64,000 bases of DNA from Delphinapterus leucas (Eukaryota > Chordata > Mammalia > Artiodactyla > Monodontidae), in assembly GCF_002288925.2 (NCBI RefSeq), contig NW_022097993.1, forward strand, positions 12,066,071 to 12,130,070, given 5' to 3'. The notes under the pieces are model-generated. The model worked only from the letters and a program-made list of their open reading frames with translations, had not been told where the DNA came from and searched no databases. The position numbers and the translations under genes were made by a program. This document shows positions 35,370-47,749 of the stretch, one piece after another. Every line of letters starts with the position of its first letter. The first letter of the stretch is position 1.

Positions 35370-35640
35370 AAGAGCTGGTTGTCCCCCACTCTCCACACTT
35401 CCCCTTTTCCTTAATAAGAGCCACCCTGCATTGTAGCTGGACAGACACACGTCCTCTTAATTGACAGCCAGGTTTCCCAGTTTCCCTTGTGGTTGGGTGT
35501 GCGCAGGTTCTGTCCAATGGAGTGTAGACAGAAGTAGCTCCTAGGAGTGCCTTGAGGGAAGGCGTGTAAGGCACTCTCCTTTAGCATCTTAGACCAGGAG
35601 ACAGAAGCTGCAAGTTGGAGATGGGAAGACAGAAAACAGA
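35370..35640. repeat. Ancient interspersed repeat, family not named
   Basis: 'aggtttcccagtttcccttg', 'gttgggtgtgcgcaggttct' and 'gtccaatggagtgtagacag' fit the widespread repeat that reads like 'tttcccagcctcccttgcag ... ggccaatgagatgtaagcag'. Probably the same family as 11655-11830. Confidence 0.5.
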
Positions 35641-35739
35641 AGACACTATCTCAGCCTGAGACTTTCTTAGCAAACTGTTATGTGGGAGGAAAATAACTTT
35701 CTGTCTTCTTTAAGATACTGTTACTTGGGGATTTTGTTG

Positions 35740-35850
35740 TTGTTACTGTATCCAAACCTATATTCTAATTAGTACCCTTCTATTTTATAAATAAGGAAAA
35801 CTTGGACACAGAGTAGCTAAGTAAACAAATCTGCTTTGAGCCATCTTATT
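35740..35850 (-). mobile_element. MIR fragment
   Basis: 'ttttataaataaggaaaact' and 'ggacacagagtagctaagta' resemble the reversed MIR core. Confidence 0.5.
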
Positions 35851-37465
35851 AAAATAATTATTTGTTTCTTCTAAAATAAACTCAAGGATAAAGTGTACTA
35901 TTCGAAATCATTTCCAGTGAGGGGTATAAAATATCGGATATTTATTTAGGAAAATGTTCCAGCAAGATTGGCAACTTGAAATGCTTGCATAGCTGCTGCT
36001 GGGCAGACTTCAATGTAGTTCCATAAAGTCTGTTCCCAAGAATTGTCCTCTGGACAAATACTTGGCTAGACACACTAGCATCATTTATTATATACGAGCG
36101 TTAACATTCTTCCTATTTCTCTAGGCCATTGCTGTTTCACCTTCATTAGAGGGGCAGTTAGAAACCTTTCTAGATTGATAACAAGAGTTGATTTGATATC
36201 ATCAAGGAAATGACTCTTGCATGATGCTTCCTTAATGCTCTGCCAGGAAGGACTGAGTGTTAAATATGTCATCATTTTATACTTTTTATGTGCAGAAAGT
36301 CTCATTTGACATTATCTCAGTGCCATAGCCTCACTGAATTTCCTTGCTACCTTCACACCCTTCAACACTTGGAACTCCTTTATTAGAATGGTAGATATTA
36401 TGTAATGAAGGTAGTTCTGAAAGGCCATAACATAACAGACGTTTACTGCTGCCGAATTGAAATATCAGGTTCAGAATATGAACAGGTTGCCTAGCAACTG
36501 GTTCTGCAAGCTCCAGTGACTGCTGGTGCCCACTGAGATTGACAAGGGAGCCATCACAGGCTGCCTGTACCTTCCTATTTAGCAATTCTGACAGTGAGAC
36601 CAAAGCTCCCAAAGAAGGAAAGGAGGTGATTAAATATTCACATTTAAAGAGGGAAATAAAGATATATCTTGTATATACAAAATATACTGGCTTATAATAT
36701 AGTTAGAAACTTTTCTTAGAAAAATTCCTATATTGATTGAGAGAGAGGGTGAGAGAGGAAATCAAGAGAATGGAGGAAGTAGGAAAATTAGGATTTGAAA
36801 AAGAGCAAGTTGGAAAAGGGACCTGCTGTGGGCTTTGGTTTTCCGTCTTCTATTGAAGTGCAGTTTATTTTGGCTGAGAGCCTTACCTGATGCATGCATG
36901 ACTGGGCACGACCAAGAAAATTTATCTTAGACTATAGCAACCATGAAATGGCTTTTGAATATCGGAGCAGAGGTAGCTCCATGTTCACGGCACTGTTTTA
37001 TATGCAATCATACTTATGATGTGTCTGCTCCAATTGTCCAGCTGTACCAGTGGTCAGACTTAGCAGTGCACATTTTCATCCACTGGGAATGAGGTTTTAT
37101 TTTTTGTTGTGGTCCAAATAATTAACTCCTATGAAGGATTCCTCTTCTACACTGTTTCACAGACAGCATTTATTTTATGCAGTTTGTGAAATATGTAAAC
37201 ATGAAGCACCATTCAAAATGTATCTTTTTGAAATAGATTCGGGGTCTATTTATTGTGCATGACAATCCTTTTGTAAAATGTTCAAGCAAGGGATTGAAAC
37301 CTCTTTTGTTTTAAGGGAAAAGAAATAATTCATTTTAAGATCCTCCGTATTTTGGAGGTAGATCATTGATTATAAGTTCTGTCCCATTTCAAATAAAATT
37401 AAATTCACGTTTTGCTGTAAATTTCATCTAGGAATTAATATTTTTAACCTCATGGATATAAAGGA
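35851..37465. other. No recognised feature
   Basis: AT-rich, no exon or repeat named. Confidence 0.5.
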
Positions 37466-38045
37466 CATGGCCCAGGTAGAATATTTTAAAAATACATATA
37501 CCTTCTGACCTAGCCGGAATTTATCTTAGAATGTGCTCCTGATGTATGAAAACATATAGGTTAAAGGACCCTCAATAAAGTATTGATAACAAGAGCAAAA
37601 ATCTGATAACTTAATTGTCCATTAATAGGGTACTAGTGACATAAATTATTGTTGTATAGCCATAAAATGGAGTCCTAAGAATCTATTATATTATATATTA
37701 TATATATGTATATGTATGTATATTATATGTATATATTATATATGTGTGTATATATATGTATGTGTATACATATACAATACATACATACTAGGGATGTATA
37801 TTTTTTGCAGGAAATATATTCAAAATACATTGTTCAGACACAATTTGAAGAAGACAATATAAAGAAAACCACAGAATACATAAATGTTTATATGTGATAC
37901 AAGCCTTTACAGCAGTTGTTTCTGGAGAAATGTTTAGGGTACACTGGCCGGTGAGTAAGGAGGGGTTTTTGCTGTTTACCATAAACACTTTTGCCTTTTA
38001 AAAAAGAATCACACACATGTATTACTTTTATAATAAAAAATGCTA
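37466..38045 (+). mobile_element. Ancient L1M ORF2-end and 3' UTR fragment
   Basis: 'ccttctgacctagccggaat', 'gtccattaatagggtactag' and 'gtatagccataaaatggagt' follow the end of ORF2 and the tail of old L1 subfamilies. A TA-rich microsatellite has grown inside it at 37684-37790. Confidence 0.6.
37684..37790. repeat. (TA)n/(TATG)n microsatellite
   Basis: About 107 bp of alternating TA with TG/TATG interruptions inside the old L1. Confidence 0.95.
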
Positions 38046-39180
38046 AAACACATATTACTTAGTACTGACACTATAAAATACATTGTTTCGTTTCTGCTTT
38101 GTGTAGACATATGCAAACCGAAAAAAACTTTTTTTCATATCATTTTAGCACAGCATCTTTAAAATCATCTTGTCTTCAATAATCCTGTTAGGGAAAAGGT
38201 CATAGAGGGTGTCTCGAGGTCTTCCTTGGGTCTGATGTGTGTTTCTAGGTTCTTAAGTAAATTAACTCATGAACTTTCTGAATTACAGGCAATTATCTTT
38301 TGAAGTCTTGAGAAGAGTTAGGGGATTAGGAAGGAACAAATGTAATACTGATCTCTTTCTTTCTTTGGAGCCCCAAAGCCAAATATAATTATCTTCTATT
38401 AAGTCTATTTCATCCCCCGGTAAAATAATGAAGCAAGTAGCAGTGAAGTGGCTCTGGAGCCTTGATCATCTCTTATGCAAAGAGCGATTATTCAAGGATC
38501 TGTAGAGTCAATATTCTAACTGGGAGGAAACCGTGTGTCCATCTCGGATGGCGTCACCCTTCTGAACGGTCCTACAGAAACACAGCTCATGTGTTTATTA
38601 GAGAAAAGCCATGAATGACTTAGGTGCTGGGAATTTGACAGTTTATGAGAATGGTCTGATGTTTTGATGGTTTCCTAACTCTGGTCTAAGATGAGATGGT
38701 TCAAATACAATCAGTTTGAGTTTTTTATTACAGCAAGAGCATCTGACTTCTGGTTACCAAAGGTTTTCTGAAAGGAAAGTTAAAATACAGAGGCCCCTAA
38801 AGTGGATGTCGTAGCCAATCCGTGGAAGGGCTCTAGCAGAGAAGCCTGAGCTATTTAAGAATTTGCACAAACTAACTCGCATTCCTTTGTAATATCCAGG
38901 TTACCCCGTGTAAAATCACACTGTCAATCAATGTAAAATGAATGAATGAATGAGTGATATAGTTTAAATATCCCTTACTATCCTCCAACTGAGGATTACT
39001 TCAAAGTGGGTTTTCTTGAGCATAAAAAGGTCTGTATTAAGCCAAAGGCCACTGTAGAATGCCCCCTCCCATACACCATCAGCACCTCCTGACTACCTTT
39101 ATTCGTGGCATGTTTACGGTAGTAATTGATTTTCCCTCCACATAGAGCCAGAAATGTTGCTTATAAATGTGAAATGTTAT
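38046..39180. other. No recognised feature
   Basis: A short 'aatgaatgaatgaatgag' run lies near 38939. Otherwise nothing named. Confidence 0.5.
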
Positions 39181-39700
39181 TCTGTCTCAGTCATTATTGC
39201 TGTGTAACAAAAAAACTCAAAACTTAGTGGTCTGAAACCATCAACATTTGATGATGATCAGAGAGTCTGGGGATCAGGAACTTGGACAGGGCACAGCAGG
39301 GATGGCTTATCTCTGCTCCCAGCCTGGAACTTCAGCTGGGGGGACTCAAGGGTTGGGGGCTGTGCATTGACTTGCCTGGAGGCTCTTTCACTCACACTTC
39401 TGGGCTGGGAGACAAAGACCCACACCAGCCACAGTGTGTTGACAATACAGCCTCTCCACGTGGCATGGCTTCCTCACAGCATGGCGGCCACAGGGCAGTC
39501 CATCTCATGTGGGCTCTTGACACAAGCATCCAAGCAAACAGGAGGACACTCACAGCCCCTTTACAGCCCTGCCTCAGATGTCACACGGTGTCACCTCCAC
39601 TGAACACTATTGGTTGAGGCAGCCACTAGCCTGCACAGATTCTGGGGCTAGGGATGCAGACCCCACCTCTGGGCCAGAGGAATAGTACAGGATTTTGGGA
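39181..39700. repeat. Ancient interspersed repeat, possibly LTR-derived
   Basis: Opens with 'tgctgtgtaacaaaa' and 'aacttagtggtctgaaacc', the start of a common mammalian repeat ('taacaaattaccccaaaacttagtgg'). GC-rich later part with 'cagcatggcggcc'. Family and strand not fixed. A 111-codon + frame at 39282-39617 is inside it and is not a gene. Confidence 0.6.
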
Positions 39701-39709
39701 GACAATGTT

Positions 39710-40248
39710 TTGTTTTGTTTTATTGGAGTATAGTTGCTTTACAATGTTGTGTTATGCAATTGCTATGCAATGAAGTGAATCAGCTATATGTGTACAAATA
39801 TTCCCTCCCTCTTGGACCTCCCTCTCCCCAGCCCATCCCACCCCTCTAGGTCATCACAGAGCACTGAGCTGAGCTCTCTATGCTATACCACAGGTTCCCA
39901 CTAGCTAGCTATTTTACACTTGGTAGTGTTTTTATGTCAAACCTAATCTTCTAGTTCGTCCCACCCTCCCCTTCCCCTCCCGTGTCCACATGCCTGTTCT
40001 CTGTGTCTGCGTTTCTATTCCTGCCCTGCACATTGGTTCATCTGTACCATCTTTTCAGATTCTACATGTATGCGTTAATATACGATATATGTTTTTCTCT
40101 TTCTGACTTACTTCACTCTGTATGATAGACTCTAGGTCCATCCACATTTCTACAAATGACTCAGTTTCATTTCTTTTCATGGCTGAGTAATATTTCGTCA
40201 TATATATATACCACATCTTCTTTATCCATTCTTCTGTCGATGGACACT
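39710..40248 (-). mobile_element. L1 3' end, 5'-truncated
   Basis: Reversed L1 tail, type b ('tattggagtatagttgcttt'), running into the ORF2 C-terminus until 'ctgtcgatggacactt'. A TSD was not found. It lies against the older repeat at 39181-39700. Confidence 0.93.
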
Positions 40249-40909
40249 TTTAAAATTGCCATATTCTCATTTACAGAAACACATCAACACATTTTGTTGG
40301 CCATGGAAAGTCTCTTAACATAAACAAGTATCATCCACAACCAGATCACTGAAGGCATAATTATGGAGCCTCTGCTCTTTGCCAGCCCTGTATAAAAACC
40401 TCCTATGCAGCAACTCTACTTAACTGTAGTATTTTCAAACTAGACTATGAAAAACAAACCTTAGAGTAGGTAGAAGAGATCGGAATTTAGGGGCCATTTG
40501 GTTTAACCTTTCTGTAATACAGAAACCCTGTCTACACCACCCTCCCTGTTCTCAACTAGATTTCCATTGAATCCTTCTGTACAGAAAGCTTACTCATTTA
40601 TGAGGAGAACTGTTCTACACAACTGAAAATACTATAATTGTTTTCACTACAATGAGTAAAAAGATGTGTTTTCATTTTAATCTTTGGTCCTAATTTTGCC
40701 TATTATTAGCAATGCAAATATAGTCCTAGCCTATGTGACTTGTTCTTTTTAAACAGCTGGAGAAAGCTAATATATTTCCTGTGAGTTTTCTTTTCTCCAG
40801 CTAACTATCTTCAGAGCTTCACACTTTCAGTTAAAAATCTGAATTTCAGGACATATACGTTCCTAATCGCCTTCCACTGAGTGCTTTCTGCTTTGTCCAT
40901 GTTCTTTTT
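40249..40909. other. No recognised feature
   Basis: Nothing named. Confidence 0.45.
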
Positions 40910-40923
40910 AAAATGCAGTTCCA

Positions 40924-41240
40924 GGGGCTTCCCTGGTGGCACAGCGGTTAAGCATCCACCTGCCATTGCAGGGGACACTGGTTTGAGCCCTGGTCCGGCA
41001 AGATCCCACGTTGCCACGGAGCAACTAAGCCTGTGCGCAGCAACTATCGAGCCTGCACTCTAGAGCCCGCGAGCCACAACTACTGAGCCTGCATGCCACA
41101 ACTGCTGAAGCACCCCTGCCTAGAGCCCGTGCTCCGCAACAAGAGAGGCCACCACTCGCCTCAACTAGAGAAAGCCCGCTTGCATCAACGAAGACCCAAC
41201 GTAGCCAAAAATAAATTAAAATAAATAAATTTAATTAAAA
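40924..41240 (+). mobile_element. CHR-superfamily SINE, long-body type
   Basis: A complete copy. TSD 'aaaatgcagttcca' (40910-40923) and 'aaaatgcagctcca' (41241-41254), one mismatch. Confidence 0.96.
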
Positions 41241-41439
41241 AAAATGCAGCTCCAAAACTAAGCTCAACATCCACACTTGAGTTGATTAGGAAGAAATCAG
41301 ATACAGCTGAAAATTACCTCCTTTGATTTGGACAATATATTTCTATTAATATAACCCAATATTGCATTTGCTATTTAATTTAAGCACATCCTGCAACTGG
41401 CTTAGCACTACTAATGCCAGAGAGCCTTGCCTAGTGATT

Positions 41440-41640
41440 GCTCGTGAGGACCCAGAGTCAGAAGGCTTGGTTTCACATCTTAGAGCCATCGTTTCTACTT
41501 ATATGACCTTAGACTAAACAGTCTGCCCCTCAGTTTCCTCAGCTGTAAAATGAGGATGGTGATAGCACGGCTGTGACACTGCATATAAAGTACTTAGTGC
41601 TGCACTTGGAACAAAATCTATAGTCAGTAGATATCAGCTA
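41440..41640 (+). mobile_element. MIR SINE
   Basis: 'cccctcagtttcctcagctg' then 'taaaatgaggatggtgatag' and 'aaagtacttagtgctgcact' give a clear MIR on the + strand. Confidence 0.85.
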
Positions 41641-41644
41641 GTCA

Positions 41645-42165
41645 GCTAAATCCAATTTATGTAAATTACTCTTAAATCAGCCCTCACTTCTCCCAGAACA
41701 CCTGTCCTTGTGCAATGTTTTGAATATAAAGTGCGTACCTTCAAATTACCCGTGCGTATTCCATTGTGTTAGCTTGGAGATCAAACCTACTGGTATGTGT
41801 TTTATTCTTATTCTGTGTTTTGCTGTCTTAGGCATTTCCCCTGTTTTGTATCATCTGCTGAGCTCTTTGCTGTGGCTTCTCTGTCTTTGTCAAAGCCACT
41901 GATAATGGAACACAGGCCAAAGAACCAAGCCGCTGGAAACCCTTTCTTTCTTTCTCCCTCCCCGTCAGCCCCACGCTTCTCCTCACCCTCTGAGTGACCC
42001 TCCTAGAGTGTCCTGTACAACTACTAATACTCTCACCCCATGGCCTGGCCTCAGACCTGCATTATTCCTTCCATTTCGGAATCCCTGAGGCTCTGAACGG
42101 CCCTTGTCCATTGCAGGCACTCAGAAAACAGCCAAGCCAGCATTGCAAAGTTCTATGGGAAGACA
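41645..42165. other. No recognised feature
   Basis: Nothing named. Confidence 0.45.
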
Positions 42166-42169
42166 AAGG

Positions 42170-42440
42170 AGGCATCTATTGATATGACCTTCAGCAATCA
42201 GGGAGGACTTCTTGGTGGTGGTAATGTTAGAGCTGGGCCTGGGAATCAGGAGTGTTATTCCTGTGTTGGTGGTGTTTATATAGACAGCAGCACAGTAACT
42301 TCAGACCCACAGGGAAAGCCTTGTGCTGGGGCTCTGAGGGTAAACGTTTGTTGCTTATATTCAGAAAATTTAGCCTTAGGTCATTAGCGGATAAGAAGGG
42401 AGTGCGTGCATGTGTGTATGTGTGTGTGTGTGTGTGTGTA

Positions 42441-42479
<39 letters not shown>

Positions 42480-42880
42480 AGAGGGAGGGAGAGAGCGGGT
42501 GGGAGATGAGGCTGGAAAAGCAGAACTCAATTCCTCGTAGCTTTAAGAGCCTTGCTAAAGAGCTGGCCTTCGTCCTGTGGGCAGAATGGCACAGCGGAAG
42601 GTTCGCTAAAGTAAGGCTACAAAATAATTAGATTTTTGTTTTAGAAAGATAACTGCAGACAGAAATGGATAGAAGACTGAACCAGGGTGGCAGCAGAGGG
42701 AGAGGAGATAGTGGAATTGACTGATAAGAGTTTTAAAGGTGGTATCGATAGCATGTGGTGGCTGATGGAAATGGGATGGGGGAGAGGCGTGGGCAGAGAG
42801 CGATGCTGGCTCGCTCCAGGGCATCCACCTCGATTACACGGGATGGATAAAGAGACCACTGAGGCAGCGGACGGTGCTGG
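42170..42880 (-). mobile_element. L2 fragment, interrupted by a TG microsatellite
   Basis: 'atcagggaggacttcttggt' and 'gttagagctgggcctgggaa' on the left, then 'gagatgaggctggaaaa' and 'ttttagaaagataactgcag' on the right, follow the reversed L2 in order. The microsatellite at 42410-42476 sits between. Confidence 0.6.
42410..42476. repeat. (TG)n microsatellite
   Basis: About 67 bp of TG with rare TA and CG interruptions. Likely length-variable between individuals. Confidence 0.97.
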
Positions 42881-44722
42881 GAAAGACAAGGTGTGCAATC
42901 CCACTGCCTTGTGAGTCTGCGTCAGCAAAGGCAGACAGGAGATTTTTATGTATCCGTCGTGTCATCTATCCGTGGATTCCTAGTGACCAGCACGGGCCTC
43001 ACGAGCCTTGAGGGCAGCATCTGGAAGCCGTACAGCTTCCCTGCCTTGCTAACTCTTGGCAGCAAAGTCTTTACTTACCCAGATGTCTTCACCTGTAACA
43101 ACACCTTCGGGGAAGGGGTGGCATCTTTCTTCAGGATTTTAAGAAGAGAATAGACAAAGGACTTGAAAATAGCAGACCTCACACTAGGAAATTAGAACTA
43201 AATACGCTTAAGTTCAACCCAGTGATGGGGAATTTTTCAATAACCACATCCAAGTCTAGACGTTTTTCATGATGAAACTGGTGAAAGTCTCCAGTCAGAT
43301 GGGGCGCAGATAATTCCTTCTTTTCCTCCAGGTGCTACTGGTCCTGTTCTTTATTCCGTGCTGCTTTTGTGCCACACCAGAAAGTGTTTGCCACCCATGA
43401 ATTCATCAGTAATTGCTCAGATTTTCATCAGAACAAAGCCATAATTGCATTCAGAGGTTCTTTATGTCAAGTGCCTTATGCTAAATATATGCTTTCAGTT
43501 GTTATTCCTGGTACTGCTTCCTTTCCCACACGACTGGTCTGCTCTCCCCACCCTTCCATCTTGACTATTTGCTCTTTATTTTGCCCTTGTGAGCTTGCTA
43601 TTCATTTCCAAGGGGAGGAGGAAAGAGCTAACGAATACTGAATAGAGAATCAAGAAAGTATTCCTCCCTTTTTCCACGGACAGAACTGGCCTGACATTTA
43701 CACATCGTGATGCTGCCTGCGTGATTGTATTAAAATGTTTTACTGTCTCTTGTACGTGTGGGGTTTCACTATCTTTTTGGCTACCCTTGAATTGTTGTAG
43801 TTAAAGGCAAGAATGCACGTGAGATCTCCTGGTGAGGAGACTGTATAGGCGGCAGAGGGAGGCGTGAGGGGGTCCTGGTAAACAAGAACACACACCGAAG
43901 AAGGAGTGCGCGGCATTCTACCCTGGTACATAGGGATCATCAGTTCCACTCCTTCTTTTTCTCTAACATGCTCATCAGCCACTCATTTAATCACCATTCC
44001 AGAATTCCGCTGGAGACCGATGCTAAGCTCACGGATGTATACTTTCTGGAATTCCTGGGACGCTTGCCCATCTCGCCGGGCACATCTCCCAGGCTCTGTT
44101 ATCCCGCAGTGAACACGCTCAGAGGCTTCGAGTTCAGCGTTTCTCTGCACCATTCACTGTTCCTCGAGGCTTGTGTCCCTGTAGAGGGCTTGGTGCTCTA
44201 TCACCATCTTCTTGCCTCTCTTACAAAATCTAAATTCTGAATTTTCCTATTAATCTTAGAAGCTGTCTTTTAACTCTATGCTATGAAACAGAAGATGTTG
44301 GGGGAGAATGAGAAGATCTTAAATCTTATGGAAAACAAATAAAAAACGTGGAATGCAAAAGTTATTCGATTTACCTATATTAAACTTAATACTCCGGAGT
44401 TGATTAATTTTAGAGAATGGAGTCCTTCTTTGCATCTATTGTACTTAATGTTCTTTTGGAACATTATTCGGTTAAACTATCAGTTTCCGATCACCCCTCC
44501 TCACCCTTAGAGTCTCACCTGAATTTTACATCTGCTATAATTTCTTCTTAGGTCACAACCTTAAGCTCGTTAGGACCAGGTCTAAATGCATATACTCGAA
44601 GCCCATCAAAACAATGCTTAAACTGTCTTCACATCTCTCTTCCAGAAGTCCAGTGGCAGCAAGAGCTCTTATGGGGGCTCAGGTTGTCAGGGACCCTGGT
44701 GCCTCCTCTCTTGCTTCTCCTT
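42881..44722. other. No recognised feature
   Basis: About 1.8 kb without a repeat or exon that I can name. Frames of 68-90 codons have no recognisable domain. Confidence 0.5.
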
Positions 44723-44731
44723 TATGCTTAG

Positions 44732-44964
44732 ATTTTTCTTTTCTTTTTCTTTTCTTTTTTTTTTTTTTTTTTGCGGTACGCGGGCCTCTCACTGTTGTGG
44801 CCTCTCCCGTTGCGGAGCACAGGCTCCGGACGTGCAGGCTCGGCGGCCATGGTTCACGGGCCCAGCCTCTCCGCGGCATGTGGGATCTTCCCGGACCGGG
44901 GCACGAACTTGCGTCCCCTGCATCGGCAGGCGGACTCCCAACCACTGTGCCACCAGGGAAGCCC
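44732..44964 (-). mobile_element. CHR-superfamily SINE, short-body type
   Basis: Reverse copy with long T/C-rich tail on the left. TSD 'tatgcttag' at 44723-44731 and 44965-44973. Confidence 0.96.
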
Positions 44965-44973
44965 TATGCTTAG

Positions 44974-45745
44974 TATTTGTTTTCACAGCCCATGATGTGT
45001 CACCGGCTAGTGACAGCCTTCACATTTGCATTTCAGCCAGATGGAAGGAGCCAGGAAGGGCAACCTTTCCTTTCAATGAGACTTTCTAGAAGCCCCATGT
45101 AATACAGTATCTTCTCACATCCCATGGCCACACACATCTGCAAAGAGGCTGGGGTAACACTGTGACCAATTAAAAATCTAGGCTTTGTTAAAGAAAGAAA
45201 AGGAAAAGGAATTTCTGTCAGGCAAGCAGCTATCTTTGCCATATTGTTATTCCTGAATTCGCATTATACTTATCAAAAATATCATTTACTGAGGATTAAC
45301 TTTAAACATCCTTGTCCTCTTGAACTTGAGTGTAATTTTTTTTTTTTACAGTCTTATTCTTCTTTCCATAAGACATCCAGCTTTACGATTGCATCTTAGC
45401 ACATCATAGAATGTCTTTGGATGTGTCACTCTCAACTCTTCTCACAGTTCCTCACAGGAGTTAGGGGCATTGGGGGTGAGTGAGAGTCACTTGATCTTTA
45501 TGTTAAGGTTTTCATGATGGGCTGTCTGCGATGGGTAAGCTGCTGCTTGGATTTGATAAACACTGGAGAACAAGCCATTAGAGAAGAGCAACTTTCAGTC
45601 TCACTTATAGGTTCACCTGTGTCTCCCGGGAACTCTAGAGCATCCCTACGTGGAAACGTGGAAATGTATGCTGGGCGTTTCTCCCCTTGACATAAAGTTG
45701 CTTTGTGAAATGCACTGCCCGGCATCTGACTGTTTCCTCCCCGCC
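44974..45745. other. No recognised feature
   Basis: Nothing named. T-run at 45336-45348. Confidence 0.45.
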
Positions 45746-46862
45746 CTTCAGCTGTTCCATCTGTGACCCTCTCAGGCCTCCCTTCCCTCTCCCTCCTCAC
45801 TGTTGTGTTAGAGGTCACGGTTTCCTGGGCTCTCATGTCCCCTGATTCCTCTCTAGGGGCAACATCTACTCCACAGGTTCAAGGACCTCCATGGCCGACT
45901 GTTCACACATGTGTTTCTCCAGTGCAAGCCTTTCCTCTGGGTTGTAGACTGAGTCCCCCTCTTCTGCTGATGGTCTCCAAAGACATCTAAAATTAATTAA
46001 GCCCCCAATTAAACTCATGCTCTCTAGCCCCTTACTTACCCCTCTACCTGACGACCTCCTTCTGGTATCGTCTCTTCAGTGATTGACACTGCCATCCATC
46101 TTGTTGCAGAATCTAGACATCAGGTGGCGTCTTTGCACCTTCCTCTTCATCCCTACACAATCCCACCCATCCTAAATTCTGTCGAATTTACTCCCTTAAA
46201 TCCAGTCACTTCTCTCCATCTTTTCAGCCAGGTGACTCTCACCTTTCACTTATTCTGCCACCTCCTAACGTGTCTTTCCCATCGATCCCCACCCAGCCCA
46301 TCTCTACGTCATGTCCAGAGTAATGTTTTCAAAAGACAGATCAGAACACGATCTCTCTCATGTTTAAAATACTTCAAAGTTTCTCCCGTTTTCTCTTCGG
46401 ATAAAAGAGTTGCATACAATTACCTACCATGCTCCATTTGGTGGAGCCTCAAATGTGCACATGCCCTTCTTTGGACACTTCATTCTCCATCTTACCCTCG
46501 ACCACAGGGCCTTTGCACATGCCATTCTCTCTACCTCCTGCATACACTCAGGTCACATGGGACAGCTCTTCATCATCACATTGCTGCTCCATCACCACTA
46601 TTTATGGACATGCTCCTGAAGTTTGCAACCAGGTCAAATCCTCTTCTGTGTTCTCAGGGCACTGTGTCCTAGCACTTATCTTCTTCATGAAATTTATTTG
46701 TTTTAGGAATTCCTGATTAACAGCAGTCTCCACCACAAGGCTACAAGCTCCACAAGGTCTGGGACCATATTTGTTTTTGCTGTTGGGTCCTCAGTTCTCA
46801 GAAGAGCTCCCAGCTCATAGGGGACATTCAATACCTACTTGCTGAATGAATGGATGGCTCTA
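45746..46862 (+). mobile_element. L2 retrotransposon, long 3' part
   Basis: L2 on the + strand. 'agagtaatgttttcaaaaga' near 46317, 'cagggcctttgcacatgcca' near 46506, 'tagcacttatcttcttcatg' near 46671 and 'ctgaatgaatggatgg' at the end follow L2 order through the ORF2 end and 3' UTR. Support is strong from 46080 and weaker before. The 197-codon frame at 46079-46672 is L2-derived, not a host gene. Confidence 0.75.
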
Positions 46863-47741
46863 GTACATCCTTCATAATGACAAGAACACAGCTTTTAGGA
46901 CTGATGCTCTCACAGTGACACCAAGACATTAGTTGCCTTTCCCACTGTGGTGATATTTGCACATTAATGGTGTAAACGCAATAGTGGTAAAACTTCTGGT
47001 GATTTTTAGCACAGATAAAATCAGTGGCACCAAACGTTACTAAAAGTCACTCTGTTGTTCTTCACTGCAAGGCATTCTCAGTAGAAAAACAAAACAAAAA
47101 TGAATAAAAGCAAAACAGAGCACAAAGCCAATTTCACATAAGAATGGCATTAATGAATATGTAAAAATTGTGTTACCTCTTGATCCTGAGTACGTATCCT
47201 TTTAGTATTGTGTAGGATAGAATACTACCAACCTGTAACTCACTTTGCAGCTGAGTTACAAACTGAATGAGCTACTTGATTCAGGAAGTGACATGTTTAA
47301 TTGAAAAAATGAATTATAAAAAAGTACCCCGTTAAGTATTTGGGAGACATTTTCTTGAAACTGAACAAAGTGAACCTGCCACTTCAAGGAAGCTGACTGA
47401 CAGTATTTGTTGCCAATGATAAAATTTTAGCGTTCAAGTGAAAACTAGAATTTTGGAAAACTCAGGTCTCCCACCGCAAACTTTATAGCTCCCCTACACT
47501 TAGAGACTTATCCGATGAGACTGGTGGTGATATGAATAAATGTGATCTTTTGATAGTACATAAATGAAGTGTTTTTAACACTAGGAAGAGCTGCATAACT
47601 TGCCCAATATTTTCTAAATGATCAATGTATGATATTACAAAATTGTTCAGAGTATAGGACACACTCAAAGTACAAGACAGACCAATACATTTTAATGTAA
47701 GAGAATATGAAAATTTTACAACAATGATTTCAGATTTGACA
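46863..47741. other. No recognised feature
   Basis: Nothing named. A-rich near 47085-47110. Confidence 0.45.
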
Positions 47742-47749
47742 TTGCAACT

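Noticed and set aside
39282..39617. 111-codon + frame as a possible exon
   Set aside because: It sits inside an old interspersed repeat (39181-39700), and no splice-site or domain support is visible.
46079..46672. 197-codon + strand open frame, the longest in the window
   Set aside because: The DNA follows the L2 consensus order through this span. The frame is a by-product of pyrimidine-rich L2 sequence and has no domain I recognise.
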